Shown in pieces: positions 31,790-42,659 of a stretch of 64,000 bases of DNA. This DNA is from Limnanthes douglasii subsp. nivea. Its lineage: Eukaryota; Streptophyta; Magnoliopsida; Brassicales; Limnanthaceae. The notes under the pieces were generated by a model, which did not search any database, had not been told where the DNA came from, and saw nothing but the letters and a program-made list of their open reading frames with translations. Each line of letters begins with the position of its first letter. Positions within the stretch are counted from its first letter, which is position 1. The stretch lies in contig JAUPFV010000004.1 of the NCBI GenBank assembly GCA_036936605.1, positions 186,328,807-186,392,806 on the forward strand, read 5' to 3'. A program made the translations under genes and the position numbers.

Positions 31790-33880
31790 TTTGTTTCGAG
31801 AGAGCATCCATTTGGCAATCTAGTCGGAGGCTTGGTTTTGAATGCGAGAGATATGTTTTAGAGTCATATTGGGGTGAAGGAACTTTCTGCAAATGATAAT
31901 CAGGGAGTCATTATACCAGTTTGCTTGACCTTTTGCCAGAGTGTTGATAAGAAGAAGGTTATCAGTCTCTATGTCAATATTACTCCATATATTCTGTCTA
32001 CAAATGATGAGGCCCTCAATCATAGCTCTTGTTTCAGCAAGAAGAGGATTGAGATGTCCAAAAATAACACCAGAACCCATGATGATATCTTCTTCCTAAT
32101 TTCTAAACAAGACGCCTCCACACGATTCTCCTGAGTGAGAACAAGCTCCATTCACATTCAGCTTGATTCGATCTTTCTCCGGAGGCATCCACTTTAGGTA
32201 AATCGGGATCTTACTTTCGCTTTCCACTAAGTTGCAACCTAGTGTTATTCTTGCATTAAAAGCTTTTGACCAGTGTTTGCTGGTCAATTTATTAGACATA
32301 TCAATACCTTTAATTACTTTGATTACTCTATCAATAACATAAGATACAAATTCATGCTTTCCATTTATCTTCGATTTATTTCTATTATCCCAAATGAACC
32401 AGCAGATAACTTGAGGGACTATATGAGTTATATGAAAATTTCTTTTAGAAAACCAAAACCACATTCTGATTACATGAGTTATGATCATGTAGCAACCGAT
32501 TTTGATATTAAACAAAGAACTAAAGTAGTTCCAAATCTGTCAAGCGAAGCTACAGTTTACAAAGAGATGGTTTCTCTCTTCGAGGTTGTTGCTAAACTGG
32601 CACTTTGAAACAATACTGAAATGTCTTTTCTTTAAAATATCATTAGAATGAATGAAGTTATTAATAATCCTCCAATAAAAATAAGAAAACTTCCTGGGAA
32701 TCTTGTCGTTCCAGAATTTCATGAAAATACTCAGACTTGTTGTGTCTGGTCCTGATGCTGTCCCAGGTAAGGCTGGTGATAAAATTCTGGGAACCATAAA
32801 GTTTCCATATCATTATGTCATCTTCGCTAGGATTAATCTTGTATTTTTTGATTTGTCACAGGAAAAGAAAGAAAAGTTGATGTCCCAATATTTTTACTTC
32901 CAAAAGGACTTAACCTTAGCTTTAAGGAACGGATTTTAAATAGCAGGCAAGTTATGACAGTCTATTTCTCCCTTTCCTAATATCTTTTTAATGTTTTGGT
33001 CCGCCTGATCTTTAACAGTCATAAATCTCATCCAAATTAGAGAACCTGACTTATTACAAATTGATCTAAGACAAATTGATCTAAGATGATGGTTATTTAA
33101 ACAATAAATATTATGAAGAATTTATTACCAAAGACAACTCTTCTTCTTGAAGAGGAATTAGAGCTTGTGAGAGAAAGTGAGTTGGATATCACTCAATGAT
33201 TTGATGTTCAGTCGAGTGAATGGTTTTGTCATTGAAGTTTGATCTCCAAAGGAATCTGTTAAAGGTAGATTCTAATTTCTTAAGAATAGTTTTTGGAATC
33301 AGAGTGTTTTGCATCCAATGGTATGTGATTGGAAGCAACATAGAGGAGATCAAAGTCATCCTCCCACCATAGGACATGTAATTTGAATCTCACTCAATGA
33401 TCTTGTCATTAACTTTATCTATTATAGTATTGAAATTCTTCCCTTTGTTGTTCCAGCAGAGAGTAATACCCAGATAGTGTGAAGGAAGATTATCCACAGA
33501 GTAGCTAGTCAAAAACTTCAAGTTGTTAATCCTTGATTGATTCATTCTTGAAGAGGTAATCAACTTTGTCTTGTCTTTGTTAATGACCTGCCCGGAGACC
33601 GCTTGATACTTGTCCAACAACTTACTTAAGCTAACAATAAAGGAGCTCATAGAATTAGTGAAAACTAGAATATCGTCAGCAAATACAAGACATGGAACTA
33701 GCAGACTAGTTCTGGATGCATGATGCATCCTGCTATCGGTTCTGTAAATATTGTAAAGACCTCTGATTAACACTTCATGGGCAAGGATAAAAAGGCTTGG
33801 AGATAAAAGATCTACTTGCCTTAATCCTTTTGTCTCGTGGAAGTAACCAACCACTGACCCATTTATTAATTGTAATATGT
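31790..33880 (-). mobile_element. 5'-truncated LINE (non-LTR retrotransposon, L1 type)
   Basis: Minus strand, 3' part of ORF2. Reverse transcriptase 33390-33870: KGLRQVDLLSPSLF, VFADDILVF, SGQVINKDKTKLI, HYLGITL. Then 33189-33377 (YGGRMTLISSMLLPITYHW), the zinc-knuckle region zf-RVT 32540-32797 (FWNDKIPRKFSYFYWR), and a plant-type C-terminal RNase H at 31820-32190 (KLNVNGACSHSGESCGGVLF, LLAETRAMIEGL, ETDNLLLINTL, HISRIQNQASD) ending in a TAG where Trp is expected. Endonuclease and RT fingers are missing, as is usual for 5'-truncated copies. Stops and shifts throughout. Confidence 0.85.
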
Positions 33881-34740
33881 TATTAGTTTCTAAAATCTAT
33901 ACCTATTAATGTTTTGTTTTAGCAATTTAAAGAAAATATTTAAAAAATTATAGTAAATTTAATTTAATTTACTAATATATATTTACATATAAAAGAAAAT
34001 ATATATTCTGAATTGTTATTAATTTTTAAAAAATAATAATAGTTTTAAAATCCTTTTCAATTATTAAATTTTCATCGGTTTCAAATGTTATATTTTGTAA
34101 CTGATTTTGTATTTAATTTTATTAAATTTATGGATTAATCACGTATTTTAATAATTTTAAAAAAGTAACCGTTTATTTATATGTATAATATTTTAAAAAA
34201 ATAATTTCAATCATACTATATATATCTACATATAAAACATATATATATATATATTAATTGTTATTAATTTCATAACTTTTATTTATTTTTATTTTCAAAA
34301 CAAACCTTTTTTCAATTTTTCAATTTATATTTGGTAATTCATTTTGTAAAAAAACTCAGCTTATGAAATAAGCACATATTTATATTCATTTTATTTTATA
34401 TTTACACTTGAATAATAAGTTAACCTAACTTTCAAACCAATAAATTTTGAACAACTCTAAAAAAAACTAGTGGTTTGTATTTATAATATTAAAAATATAT
34501 AATATATTATTACTACATAAATAAATTCGTCCTGGTAATATAAACCTACCAAATTATAGTTTAGTATATAACTTTTTAGCATTGAAAAAAAGTAAGGGTG
34601 GGTTTATATATATTTATAATATTAAAAAATTATAATATATTTTAAGGACTTACCAAATCATAGTTTAGTATCTTGTTTTTCATGTAAAAGTGCAACCATT
34701 ATATCGTGTATAGAAATAGTCGCTATAATTTAGCGATTTT
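33881..34740. other. A+T-rich intergenic sequence
   Basis: More than 80% A+T by eye, with poly(A)/poly(T) runs and a TATATATATA tract near 34238. No gene. The Helitron 3' terminus (CTRR with hairpin) should lie here or further left, but I could not recognise it. Confidence 0.5.
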
Positions 34741-37700
34741 GGAAATAATTTTTTTATAGATCCTCAAGAATTTCTCGATATACAACATTTTTTTAATACG
34801 AATTTGGAATTTCTCCATCATTGTTAACAACAATTGTCATTTTCTAGAGGTTACCCTTGATAACACGACATATTTGGCCACGAGTAATACTGGCTCAGAA
34901 AGATAAATACCAACTTTATTCAAAGATTGTCCTTGACTTTTATTCACAGTCATTGCATAACATAATCTAATAGGAAATTTTCTACGTTTAAATATAAATG
35001 GCCATTTGGTTTTTGTCGATGAAAGATCAATTAGAGGTATAAAAACTATATCACCAATGTTAAAGCCGGTTATGATATTTGCTACAAGAACTTTATTGCA
35101 CATTTGTGTTATTATTAATCTTGTACCATTGCATAATCATGAAGATGAATTCAAATTTCTTAACAACATCATAGGCACACTAACTTTAGTGTTAACTCAT
35201 GTTTGGGGATACCACTAAATTCTATTTTATTAAGAAATTAAATCGGATACAAAAGCTCAAAATTTTCTAAGCTTAGATAAGTGTGACTTTTACCAGGTAT
35301 TAAATTTAATATAAAGTTATTTATCGCTGATACTGTATTGTTTTTTGGAGTAATTATTGTTCTTTCCGTTAAATAAGAGTAATTATCAAAATTATTCAAA
35401 AAATCAATATATGTCACATTAAAAATAGAGTGAATAGGATCATAAATGATTCAATAAAAAAATAAGGTCGAATTTTAATCCATGAATATCCTTCATTGTT
35501 TGGTATAGTCAAATTAGAAATACAACCTTCTCTAATTTTAACAATCCTATCAGCAAAATTATTTAGTTCTTGTTTTTATAGATTTTTTAAACCATTGTTA
35601 GACAATCTCATGTTTTGTTTCAAAAAGAATATTTGAAAGTTTTTCCATAAAAAAAAATTGCTTAAAGAGGAATTAACAATATCTTCTCGTGTTCCTCCGG
35701 CTACAACTGGTAAAATCTGTCTAAAATCACCTCATAATAAAATAGTTTTTCCTCCAAATAAATTATTACTTTCTTCTTCATTCATAGGTGCTTCATCCCA
35801 TACAATCAATGATGCTTCTTGAACTAACTTGGCAAGATGTGTTGATTTTTTTTTATTTCACATGTAGCATATTATGTTATACTTAAAGGAATTTTTAATC
35901 TAGATTGTGTCGTTCTACCTCCAGGAAGAAGCAGGGAAGCAACTATTGATGAAGCAACCGCAAGAACAAATTTTCATTCTGATCCAAGTTTACTAATAAT
36001 AGCGTGTCATTGTAAAGTCTTTCCTGTGCCACCATGTCTGTGTACAAAAAATAGTCTTTGTTTTTAGCTACAATTGTAGAGATAACAGAGTCATAAATTT
36101 CTATTTGCTCGTTATTCATTTTGAAAGCTAAAATCACATGTTGTGTTTTTATTCATTTACATTATATGTCAAATCCTCCCTTAATTGTTTATTCTTAAGG
36201 TCTTCTAATTTCTTATGATCTGGTGGAGGTAAACTATGATCTTTTAAACAACTACTTGATGCATTAAACAATTTTTCTAGTTCGTATAAAACGTAATTTT
36301 TAAGCTCTATTTCTGATATAACTAAATTGTTTATTCTATTTTTTTAAAAAATTATGTAATATATTGTCACACATATTTTTCCAATTGTTTTCAAATAAAA
36401 TATTAGGATTTGCAACTTCGCAAAACAAAACTATATTAACAAATAAATATTTTAATTCAGAGCATGTAGTTGTGTGTGTAACCTCTTTTAAAAGCATAAT
36501 CTTATTCTTTATCATCACCTAACATACCTAATGCTCTGCATGCATCTTTATAGCTAGAATGTACAATTCCACCAGCAGTTTTTATGTCATCAAAGCTGGT
36601 AGCTCATTTATAAAAAAAATTTAATAACATTGTCATCAACACCGGTAGCTCCTATTTAAAATTTAAAAACATTCTTAAATATTATAGTTCACCTACTATT
36701 GGATAGACATATGCTAATCTACCTATACATTTACATTGTTTTCTCAATTTCCAAATTTTAGCATGAACATCCCACATAAATTTTATGGGAAATTCTGCAT
36801 ATGATAGCGTAAGAGCTTCTTTATATTGTTTATTTGCATCAAAACACCTTATTAACATTGAATTTTCAGCACATGGCATGTTAGCAACTGCTTGAATAGT
36901 TACGTTAGAATCAAATATAATATTTTGTTGCAAAGACAAATGAACAAGTAATCTTTCAACAGAAGGATGCCTCGAATGTATGTGAAACTTGAATATTCTC
37001 CAAATAGATTCATAAGGGCATAAACATCGACAATTGAGATGGCGCAAGAATCTCGTTAGGTTTTATCTTCTTCCAAAACAACTCGAGCTCTATCTGATCC
37101 ATTGTCAGATTCAACGTTAATATGAGCTTTATATTGTACCAACAATTCTCTATTGTAAGGAACAACAAATCTATTATCAATTTGTATTTAACTTTTATTA
37201 ATGTAAGTTGACGGATTTTCACGACGTTTATAAATGACATAACTATTTGTTTCCATAATTTTTTCATTTTAAAATTATTTTGGAAATTGTTTTGTATATT
37301 TACCATTTTCCATGCATGGAAAATATGCATTCAAAATTCCGCAAGGACCATGAATCATAAATTGACTTACCAGTTCATGTGCAATTGGGTCAGTTTCTTT
37401 ATTTGGAATCTCGGCCGAAATAATACAGTCGATATCTTTGGGAAGACAACATATGTATATATAATCTAACCAAACCAACATATGACAATAAGGAAGACAT
37501 CTTTTCTGGAATTCAATTGTATACACTGTAAATATAAAAATAATCGAGAAATATATAATATGAGTTACAAAAATAAATATATTTAAAACAAAGAGATAAT
37601 AAAGTAACGTACCTACTAAAACTGCTCCAAACGGTTTTCCTGATTTGATATATGCTATCATACTATCGAGTTTCATTTTAAATACTCTTGTGACTAATTT

Positions 37701-37782
37701 CCATTGCATCCTGATAATTATTTATCATATACCTAACACTTCTGGTATGGGAAGACGGTAAAATTATTCTTTTTCCAATATC
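34741..37782 (-). pseudogene. Helitron Rep-helicase, central and C-terminal part
   Basis: Minus strand, running from the K insertion leftward. Rep domain: [21 protein letters not shown] (37600-37770), [14 protein letters not shown] at about 37490 (usual HxH changed to YxH), [37 protein letters not shown] and GSDRARVVLEEDK at 37080-37170 flank a deletion that removes the segment with the catalytic tyrosines. Then CPYESIWRIFKFHIHSRHPS, EFPIKFMWD, helicase Walker A HGGTGKT near 36040, PGGRTT, GGKTILLGGDFRQ-like motifs near 35750, and the Pif1 C-terminus KKTKWPFIFKRRKFPIRLCY-like, AMTVNKSQGQSLNKVG, LSRVTSRK (34837-35103), ending near NVVYREIL at 34770. Many stops. The N-terminal part is at 61537-62530. 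Confidence 0.8.
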
Positions 37783-37787
37783 ATTAG

Positions 37788-38131
37788 TGATAGTTCTTAT
37801 AATATCTAAGGTTGATTATCGAATAACGTGTATGGTGGAGTGGTGTCAGGAGAATAAGTACAAAGTTTTAGAGACAGAAAGTAGTAAAAATAAAGTACCA
37901 ATGATTAGAAAGTACCATTTTCCTAAAAAATGATATTTCCTTATATAGTGCCAGTTGTGGGCTCCACTGTTACATGATATGTTAATTCTAATTACATATT
38001 GGCCTTCATATTTACAATTATTTCTTATATTTCCTATCTTTACAAATAGGTCCTTGTATGCCTTTACATTATCAATTAATCCCCTTAATAATCTTGACAT
38101 TTCATGCCCTTATCAGTATCCCCCTAGTTTT
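37788..38131 (-). repeat. 3' LTR and polypurine tract of element K
   Basis: LTR 37788-38115 is TG...CA bounded and matches 61204-61531. The minus-strand TATA box CTATATAA is at 37941-37948. The polypurine tract on the minus strand (AACTAGGGGGATAC) is at 38116-38129. A third copy of this LTR lies inside P at 51148-51475. Confidence 0.9.
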
Positions 38132-38453
38132 GCGGAGAGTCGAACAAAAACTACTTGACTGCCGAACCTTCTGGTCGAGAATTTGCGTTAGTTTCTTTGT
38201 CGATCCCCTCAATACCGATGTTGCGGTTTATGTAATATTTACTGACCCTTCATTACCGGGTCGGTAGGTTGATCTGTCAATCTTCAAGACTGGTCTGCCA
38301 GGGGCCAACCTATCGGTATGTTACATTCCGGTGCGTTGGATCTAATCAGGATTGAAATCAACCTCTTTGGCCCATCTCTTACAGGCCTTGGGTCAAATTA
38401 TTTTTTCCAAGGGCCCATTTCCTTTACTTACAGAACCGGTTCACTGACTCGCC

Positions 38454-38720
38454 CACGTGTCACTCATCAGTTCATCCACGTGTCACTCATCAATTCGCCA
38501 CTTGCATTTGCAGTTCTCAACTATTAAACTGCCCCACGCGTGTATCATAAGGCTAGCCCACTAGGTCTGCTGTAGCTGTCAGGATGAACACGTGTCTCGC
38601 GATAACCAGACTATATTTTAACTAGCATTTTGTTTAAGCGACTCTTGATATTCCTTACGCTCTTTTCGATTGCGCTTCTCTATGGAACAAACTGTTGCCA
38701 CGCTTACTTGCCTATAAATA
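38454..38720 (+). promoter_or_regulatory. Promoter region of the K aORF: three CACGTG boxes and a TATA box
   Basis: CACGTG occurs at 38454-38459, 38477-38482 and 38589-38594. The first two sit in a short repeat (CCACGTGTCACTCATCA) and all three read ACGTGTC, the G-box/ABRE core recognised by plant bZIP factors. TATAAATA is at 38713-38720, about 100 bp before the ATG, with a CTAGAGAGAGAAAC leader. Responsiveness to any signal is inference. 38132-38453 shows no gene. Confidence 0.6.
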
Positions 38721-38815
38721 GTCCTACTTCTCCATTCTCACATCTTATCTAAGTTATAGAGAGATAAACACTTGCTACTCCCCATTTCCTAGAGAGAGAA
38801 ACTCTTATTTTGTTT

Positions 38816-41800
38816 ATGAGAAACCCTTCCTCTCGTAAGAAACCTAAGAAGAAAACTGTTCCTCTTGAGAAACAAGTTTTGGGTTTCATCGGCTACCTCA
38901 GTATCACCGATAGAGCTGAAGAATACCGAGCCACCGGGTTAATTCACAAAGTTCCTGTATCACCATTTAGTTCGGACCCGTTGATTTTTCCAAAACCCAG
39001 AAATCCGAGCCCATCTACACCCACTCTTAACGCAAGCCTCTCGACTATCCCGAGGATCTCTTCGTCAACAAAAAGGCTTGACGCTGCTACTCGCTCTACT
39101 CTTTTAAAGGCCAGAAAAATGGATGCTAAAACTCATCCTGCTCCTTCAAGGCCTCGGGATACTGTCGACCGACCCAAAACTCATTTTTTAACTATGGGTA
39201 ATTTTAGCTCTTCATGTACCCCTCCTGAATACGTCCAGCTGACTCCAAGTATTATAGGAGTTCGAACTAGCCATAATACCGTGACCACTCCTAAGTGGGT
39301 GGTTCAACATGATGAGGAGAGAATAAAACGTGAAGAAGCTGCTTCTAAAAAGGTTTGGGTCCCAGCACCTAGTCATACTCGAGTTAACAGCAGCTCAAGT
39401 GTTGTTCTCGCGACTCCTTCTTCGAAAGGGTTGACATCTGCTGATAAGATCTTGCCCCAAAAAGCAAAGTATCGAGGTTGACAAGCCGCTCTTAAATCTT
39501 CTAAAGTATCTACATCGACAAGGGTTGAAGACAAGCCTACTGAAAAGACTACTACTAAACCTTGAACCAAAGTGTCTGCGTCGACGAGGGTCGACAACAA
39601 ATTTGCCAAAAACCTCACTCGTAACCCTTCAACCAAGGCTTCTGCATCGACGAGAGTCGAAGATAGAGATATTGAGAAAACTACTCATGAACCTTCTAAC
39701 AAGGCATCTGTATCGGCGAGAGTCGAAGACAAAGTTACCGAGGAACCTATTCCCAAATCTTCAACCATGACATCCGCGTCGGCAATAGTTAAGGACAAGA
39801 ATGCTGAGCTAGACGCACCGACAAATCTAAAAGCTCAAAATAGTACCGCACTTGGAGAAGCTGAAAAAGAGCCTTTGCCTCTTAAAGTTGCCGACGTTGT
39901 GAAAGGCTACCATATTCGCCTTCCCAAAGAACATATTATGTCTCTTTTTAATGGGAAATACCTGTACTATTCTCCCGACGAAGAAGCCGGCTTGAAGAAA
40001 ATCTGGGGGATTCCTGATTGCGTAAATGTTCGCTTTCCGAAGCCTGGTGAAACTCCTTTGTTCGTACAAGCTCGAGAGATAGTGTTATTTACCAAACTTT
40101 TCAACTGGGGTCTACGAGTTCCCCTTGATCCAGAAATTGTCAGATACTTCGAGATCCTTGAGATTTGCCTTACCCAGTCAACTCCTAACGCTTGGTACAC
40201 TTTATTGTCTACCATTATGGCTTCTCGATTGGCTGGGATCCCAATCTCCATGGAGGAATACATTGGCATATCTGGGTTGTCAAAGAGTCTAAAGCTGTCT
40301 TTCTTCTATTCTTCTCTTGCTAATCTAAAAACGATAGTGAGCAATTTATTGGAGGCTGACAGATTGTGGAAGTACCAATTTGTCTTTATTAGCGGTTCTT
40401 GGGAAAACGCTCGGCCATATAACAAAGAAAATCTGAGGCGCCTTCCTTACAAGTAGACTCCTGAATGTATATACATGTATAGTTTTTTTTATGATTATTA
40501 ACCGGGCTTCTTTCTTAAGCTTGCAAGGTAGCTATTCTGAAGTTGAGAAAAGCCCACCTTAAAACAGCTTTAGTGATCTTTGCCAAACTCCGAGCGTTTG
40601 CCAGGAATAATTGGGGTCAGCGATTCCGTCGATGCTTTAAGAACACCAACCTCATCAACATCAATATTTGGCGTTGTTCCAACGATATTTCTAAGTTTTA
40701 AAGAGTTACGGACTCCTCCTGATGTTGCCGACCTCGTGATTTGAGGCCCTAGACTTTGAAGTGTTTTTTCCCAAAAGAGATAGGGTGCCTAGCAAACGCG
40801 TGAAATCGGAGGAGTTGTCCGATCCAGAAAACGAGCAAGATAATACCGACGGTAATGTTGTAGAGAAACCTCTTAAAGTACTACCCTCAGAACCATAAAC
40901 CACTGTCATCCTCAGTGACCCAGTTGCAAGTGGGGATAAATCTCCTGCCTTCGTCAAAGGGGGACATAAAGGACGTGGTGAAAAAAGGAAGAAGAATGCC
41001 ACAACTGACAAGGGGAACCCTGCCTCAAATGAAATCCAAAGGGATCAATGTTGTAGATGAAATACATTGCGACCCAAGCTCTGAACATATCACCATTCCC
41101 ACCATGTTTGAACAGTTTGGTGGTGCGAAGTCGTTTGCACCTATCATAGTTTGTTTAAGAGAAAGAGGGTCGGAAGAAATGCATTCTACAGATAAAACCA
41201 AAGCGTTGGACCACTCGGGCGGTCTTGATGTGGTGGCCCAACAAGATCATACTCCTTGCCAAGGAGATTCAGTGCATCTTGATCCTACATTCTTGCATGT
41301 TCGTGCTCAGAGTTCAAACTCTTTCTTCCTTCAAGATTCAGATGTCCTAGCCACCTCTCTACAAAACATGCTCGCCCCCATAGCCCCAAAAAAAAAGTAA
41401 TGAAACTTCAGAAAGAACTTGTTGAGCTCAAGAGAAGCATTTCGTCCAAAGCCAAGGAATCGCAGGACTTAATTGATCTTGCGAACACCCAAGCTGAAAC
41501 GGCCGAAGCTAAAGTCCACGCTTTTGATGTGAGAAAGACTGGGAAAATCTGTTTCTCAAGCCAACAAAGATCGTGCCAAAGTCGTCGAAGAATTGGCTGC
41601 CCGGAAGCTTCAAAATGGCTACATTCGATGGCGATCGACGAAAATGGTTACAAAACTTCGCAAACTTCAAATGACCCTCGACAAAAGTAAGGAAAAGAAC
41701 CGTCCTTTTTTCCGCTAAGTGCAAAAAAATTATGGAAGAAGAAGTTGCCAATGCAAGGGTCGGCTATGTTCTAAACTTCCATGCACAGTTTCCCCAGATG

Positions 41801-41912
41801 CCGCTTCGGTTGATGTAGCTAGACGTCTCCGAAGAAGATCGTCCTGAAGGCGTTGATTGTACCGACCCTGATATTGAATACACTGAATCATCTAAAGATT
41901 CCTCTGATGCTT
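38816..41912 (+). pseudogene. aORF of element K (most readable copy)
   Basis: Extra gene antisense to K pol, function unknown. Exon 1 (38816 to about 40454) is one frame of about 545 codons broken only by two TGA codons (39479, 39563). Parts: basic N-terminus (SSRKKPKKKT), GFIGYLSITDRAEEYRATGL, Ser/Pro-rich linker, internal MGNFSSS (39196), five repeats of about 23 residues (ASTRVEDK type, 39500-39810), then the globular domain of about 190 residues (HIMSLFNGKYLYYSPDEEAG; LFNWGLRVPLDPEIVRYFEI; STPNAWYTLLSTIMASRLAG; GSWENARPYNKENL), resembling Pfam 'putative gypsy type transposon' (PF04195). An intron probably runs from about 40454 to about 40530. Exon 2, in several frames, has FKNTNLI..IWRC, a coiled coil (41400-41750) and an acidic Asp/Ser tail ending at 41912. 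Confidence 0.75.
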
Positions 41913-42134
41913 GAACTCTGCTGCTCGAATATGTTTGTTTTTGTTAAAAGTTAAGACTTGGTTGTTTTTGTTGCATATTTTCATTCCTATCCGTTTTTTG
42001 TACTTTCTGCTCAATGTCCTACCCCTTTTTTTATAATTGAAAGTGATCGGTTTTCGACGCCAAAGTTAATGGGTTTTTATGTCATATACTGTGTTCAAAT
42101 TTGTGGATCAACTTTTTTAGCTGAAAAACTTTGT

Positions 42135-42535
42135 AATAGGTTCGACTTTGTTGATTAACCTTAAAGTTGAAAAACCTTATTAGGTTCGAATATGTTGATC
42201 AGCCTTTAAGTTAAAAAGACCTCTAGAGAGTTTTGAATATGTTGATCAACTTTAATGTTGAAAAGACCCGTTAATAGGTTCGAATATGTTGATCAACTTT
42301 AATGTTGAAAAGACCCGTTAATAGGTTCAAATATGTTGATCAACTTTAATGTTGAAAAACCTTTTAATAGGTTCGACGTTGTTGATCAACTTTAATGGTT
42401 AAAGACCCTTTCATAGGTTCGAATATGTTGATTAACCTTAATATTGAAAAACCCTTTAATAGGTTTGACGCTATTGATCAAGTTTAATGTTCAAAAACCC
42501 TTTAATAGGTTCGACAATGGTGGTTTGACCCTTTA
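42135..42535. repeat. 47-bp tandem repeats in the 3' spacer of element K
   Basis: About nine units of 45-47 bp, each with TTCGAATATGTTGATCAACT and AATGTTGAAAAGACCC variants; the units at 42241 and 42288 are nearly identical. 41913-42134 holds no gene. Confidence 0.8.
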
Positions 42536-42568
42536 AGGCTCTAAAAATTTACTAAACACGTCGGTTTA

Positions 42569-42622
42569 TATAGACACCTCATTAAAACCTCATCGCACCA
42601 CCAGGGTAGGAAAGAGTGTATC
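42569..42622 (-). other. Conserved block after pol of element K
   Basis: Minus strand: ACACTCTTTCCTACCCTGGT, then GGTTTTAATGAGGTGTC. Same block as in H, A, B2 and P. Confidence 0.55.
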
Positions 42623-42659
42623 CCCGACTAAAATTGTCTTATAATAAAGTTCAAATAAA

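Noticed and set aside
37955..38527. Plus-strand open frames over the K 3' LTR and the aORF upstream region (also 51315-51887)
   Set aside because: They cross LTR, polypurine tract and promoter with no homology. They recur at 51.3-51.9 kb only because that segment was copied.
42135..42535. Regular short repeats that could suggest a CRISPR-like array
   Set aside because: Units are head-to-tail with no unique spacers, in a plant retrotransposon spacer. The same holds for the arrays at 12975, 21735, 56321 and 59928.
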